Part shown: piece after piece, positions 34,787 through 35,318 of the stretch | Position numbering within the stretch: position 1 is the first letter of the stretch | Layout: every line of letters begins with the position of its first letter | NCBI GenBank assembly: GCA_900769705.1 | Contig: CAAGHP010000004.1 | Span: 1 to 35,318, forward strand | Direction of reading: 5' to 3' | DNA from: Alphaproteobacteria bacterium | Lineage (GTDB): Bacteria; Pseudomonadota; Alphaproteobacteria; RF32; CAG-239 | DNA length: 35,318 bases | Made by a program: the position numbers and the translations under genes | The notes under the pieces: model-generated | What the model was told of the DNA's origin: nothing | Database searches by the model: none | Seen by the model: only the letters and a program-made list of their open reading frames with translations

Positions 34787-34837
34787 ATACCCCTCACCCG
34801 ACACTAACGTGTCGACCTCTCCCGCACGGGGCGAGGT
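34787..34837. repeat. REP-like palindromic unit
   Basis: Begins ATACCCCTCACCCGA and contains two nested hairpins: CGACAC-TAAC-GTGTCG at 34799-34814 and CTC.CCC-GCAC-GGG..GAG at 34817-34835. The outer CCTC/GAGG ends also pair. The CCCTCACCCG...CCTCTCCCGC style matches widespread intergenic REP-type repeats. Its first 15 bases recur at 35061. Confidence 0.7.
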
Positions 34838-34870
34838 TTTAAATTGCGTCTTTAACGCCTCCACTCTCAA

Positions 34871-34998
34871 CGTCATTCTTCGGCGTGAACGAAGTGAACT
34901 GTCCGGAGAATCCAGGAATATAATGGCCTTATCATTGAATCGGATGCACCATCCTGGATCCTCTGCGAATGAGCTAACGCTCAAAGCAAAGGATGACG
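34871..34998. repeat. 128-bp palindromic dispersed repeat
   Basis: Ends CGTCATTCTT and AAGGATGACG are inverted (9 of 10). Inner segments GAGAATCCAGGA (34906-34917) and TCCTGGATCCTC (34952-34963) are inverted (11 of 12). The CGTCATTC...GAATGACG type of repeat is common between genes in several Alphaproteobacteria. It has no coding capacity beyond chance ORFs. Confidence 0.7.
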
Positions 34999-35060
34999 AG
35001 TCTGGTGTTTGTTAAGGTGCCGGAGACGCTGGCTTAATACTTGTTGCAATGTTTTTTATA

Positions 35061-35075
35061 ATACCCCTCACCCGA
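35061..35075. repeat. Second copy of the REP-like leader
   Basis: ATACCCCTCACCCGA, identical to 34787-34801, 274 bp downstream. The rest of the first unit is not repeated here, so this looks like a truncated copy. A small hairpin, CATTG-CTGCCG-CAATG, follows at 35088-35103. Confidence 0.65.
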
Positions 35076-35107
35076 GGCTGGTATGGACATTGCTGCCGCA
35101 ATGACTT

Positions 35108-35160
35108 TCCTGGATTCTCGGGACTGGCACAGCCTGTAGGGTGTGCCGCCTAAGAATGAC
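35108..35160. repeat. Partial copy of the palindromic dispersed repeat
   Basis: Starts TCCTGGATTCTC and ends AAGAATGAC, matching the right half of the 34871-34998 element but with a different centre: GGCACA-10-TGTGCC hairpin at 35126-35147. It seems to be a related but distinct or degenerate half-element. Confidence 0.6.
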
Positions 35161-35192
35161 AACAGAGAGGAAGTGGTATGGTTAATGGTTTT

Positions 35193-35231
35193 AAAATAAA
35201 GAAACACCCAAGTTAGGAGCAAGGGTGTTTC
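35193..35231 (-). terminator. Minus-strand terminator near the right edge
   Basis: Perfect 9-bp stem GAAACACCC/GGGTGTTTC (35201-35209 with 35223-35231), 13-base loop, followed on the minus strand by TTTATTTT. It probably ends a leftward transcript entering from beyond the window. Confidence 0.55.
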
Positions 35232-35241
35232 GGAGAAAAAC

Positions 35242-35314
35242 TGCCGTCAATAAATGAGAGTGAACGGCAATTAAAAGGAAAATGCGAACGGCTGTCGGAT
35301 ATCACTCAAGCCGT
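35242..35314 (-). other. Structured 3' region with two further hairpins
   Basis: TGCCGT/ACGGCA (35242-35247 with 35264-35269), followed on the minus strand by GTTTTT, and ACGGCT/AGCCGT (35288-35293 with 35309-35314). With the hairpin at 35201-35231 this gives three stems in 115 bases. On the minus strand a frame is open from the edge to a TAA at 35271-35273 (16 codons); this is too short to call. It may be the end of a leftward gene or of a small RNA. Confidence 0.3.
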
Positions 35315-35318
35315 CACG

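Noticed and set aside
34709..34984. 91-residue minus-strand frame downstream of groEL
   Set aside because: Runs through the terminator and the palindromic repeats; its sequence is explained by repeats, not by coding.

Overview
The window is a gene-dense, low-GC stretch of bacterial chromosome using the standard genetic code. Gene content and order (rne, amiC, penicillin-binding protein 1A and prfB side by side; an AsmA/DUF3971 giant protein; clpP-clpX; groES-groEL) point to an alphaproteobacterium. The low GC and the cysteine-rich repeat protein at the left edge resemble uncultured host-associated (gut-type) Alphaproteobacteria; that placement is inference. No rRNA, tRNA, CRISPR array, transposase or prophage block was seen.

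Left part (1-5 kb): a truncated cysteine-rich surface-type protein ends at a terminator, facing a leftward pair, RNase E and a BepA-like M48 metalloprotease with TPR repeats. A 421-bp AT-rich divergent spacer follows. From 5.3 to 13.9 kb a rightward cell-envelope cluster carries amidase AmiC, PBP1A, peptide release factor 2 (read only through a programmed +1 frameshift), a 1078-residue AsmA/YhdP-like protein and a small HAD-fold protein. ClpP and ClpX follow. Between clpX and the convergent trxB lies a perfect 59-bp inverted repeat, each arm itself a hairpin.

Middle part (17-30.8 kb): a membrane-anchored GH24 lysozyme-like protein with an unrecognised N-terminal domain, a 2[4Fe-4S] ferredoxin, a TrmN6-like methyltransferase, a secreted protein with two LprI/DUF1311-like repeats, and a TetR-AcrA-AcrB efflux operon. 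The regulator has two identically spaced palindromes upstream of it. Next come rsmB, a polytopic membrane protein that looks like a degenerate MraY/WecA-family enzyme with a histone-H1-like lysine tail, a coupled TPR protein, and a CinD-like nitroreductase.

Right part (30.9-35.3 kb): leftward rplY-pth (L25 in the short form), a prepilin-peptidase-like A24 protease, groES-groEL with a non-CIRCE inverted repeat in the leader, then about 600 bp without genes made of dispersed palindromic repeats and, at the edge, three hairpins, the first followed by a T-rich tract when read on the minus strand.

Functionally the window combines envelope building and remodelling (AmiC, PBP1A, AsmA-like, BepA-like, lysozyme-like), protein quality control (ClpXP, GroESL, TrxB), RNA and translation functions (RNase E, RF2, RsmB, TrmN6, Pth, L25) and drug efflux. 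The least explained items are the lysozyme-like protein, the MraY-like/TPR gene pair, the duplicated clpX/trxB trailer and the unassigned palindromic operators.
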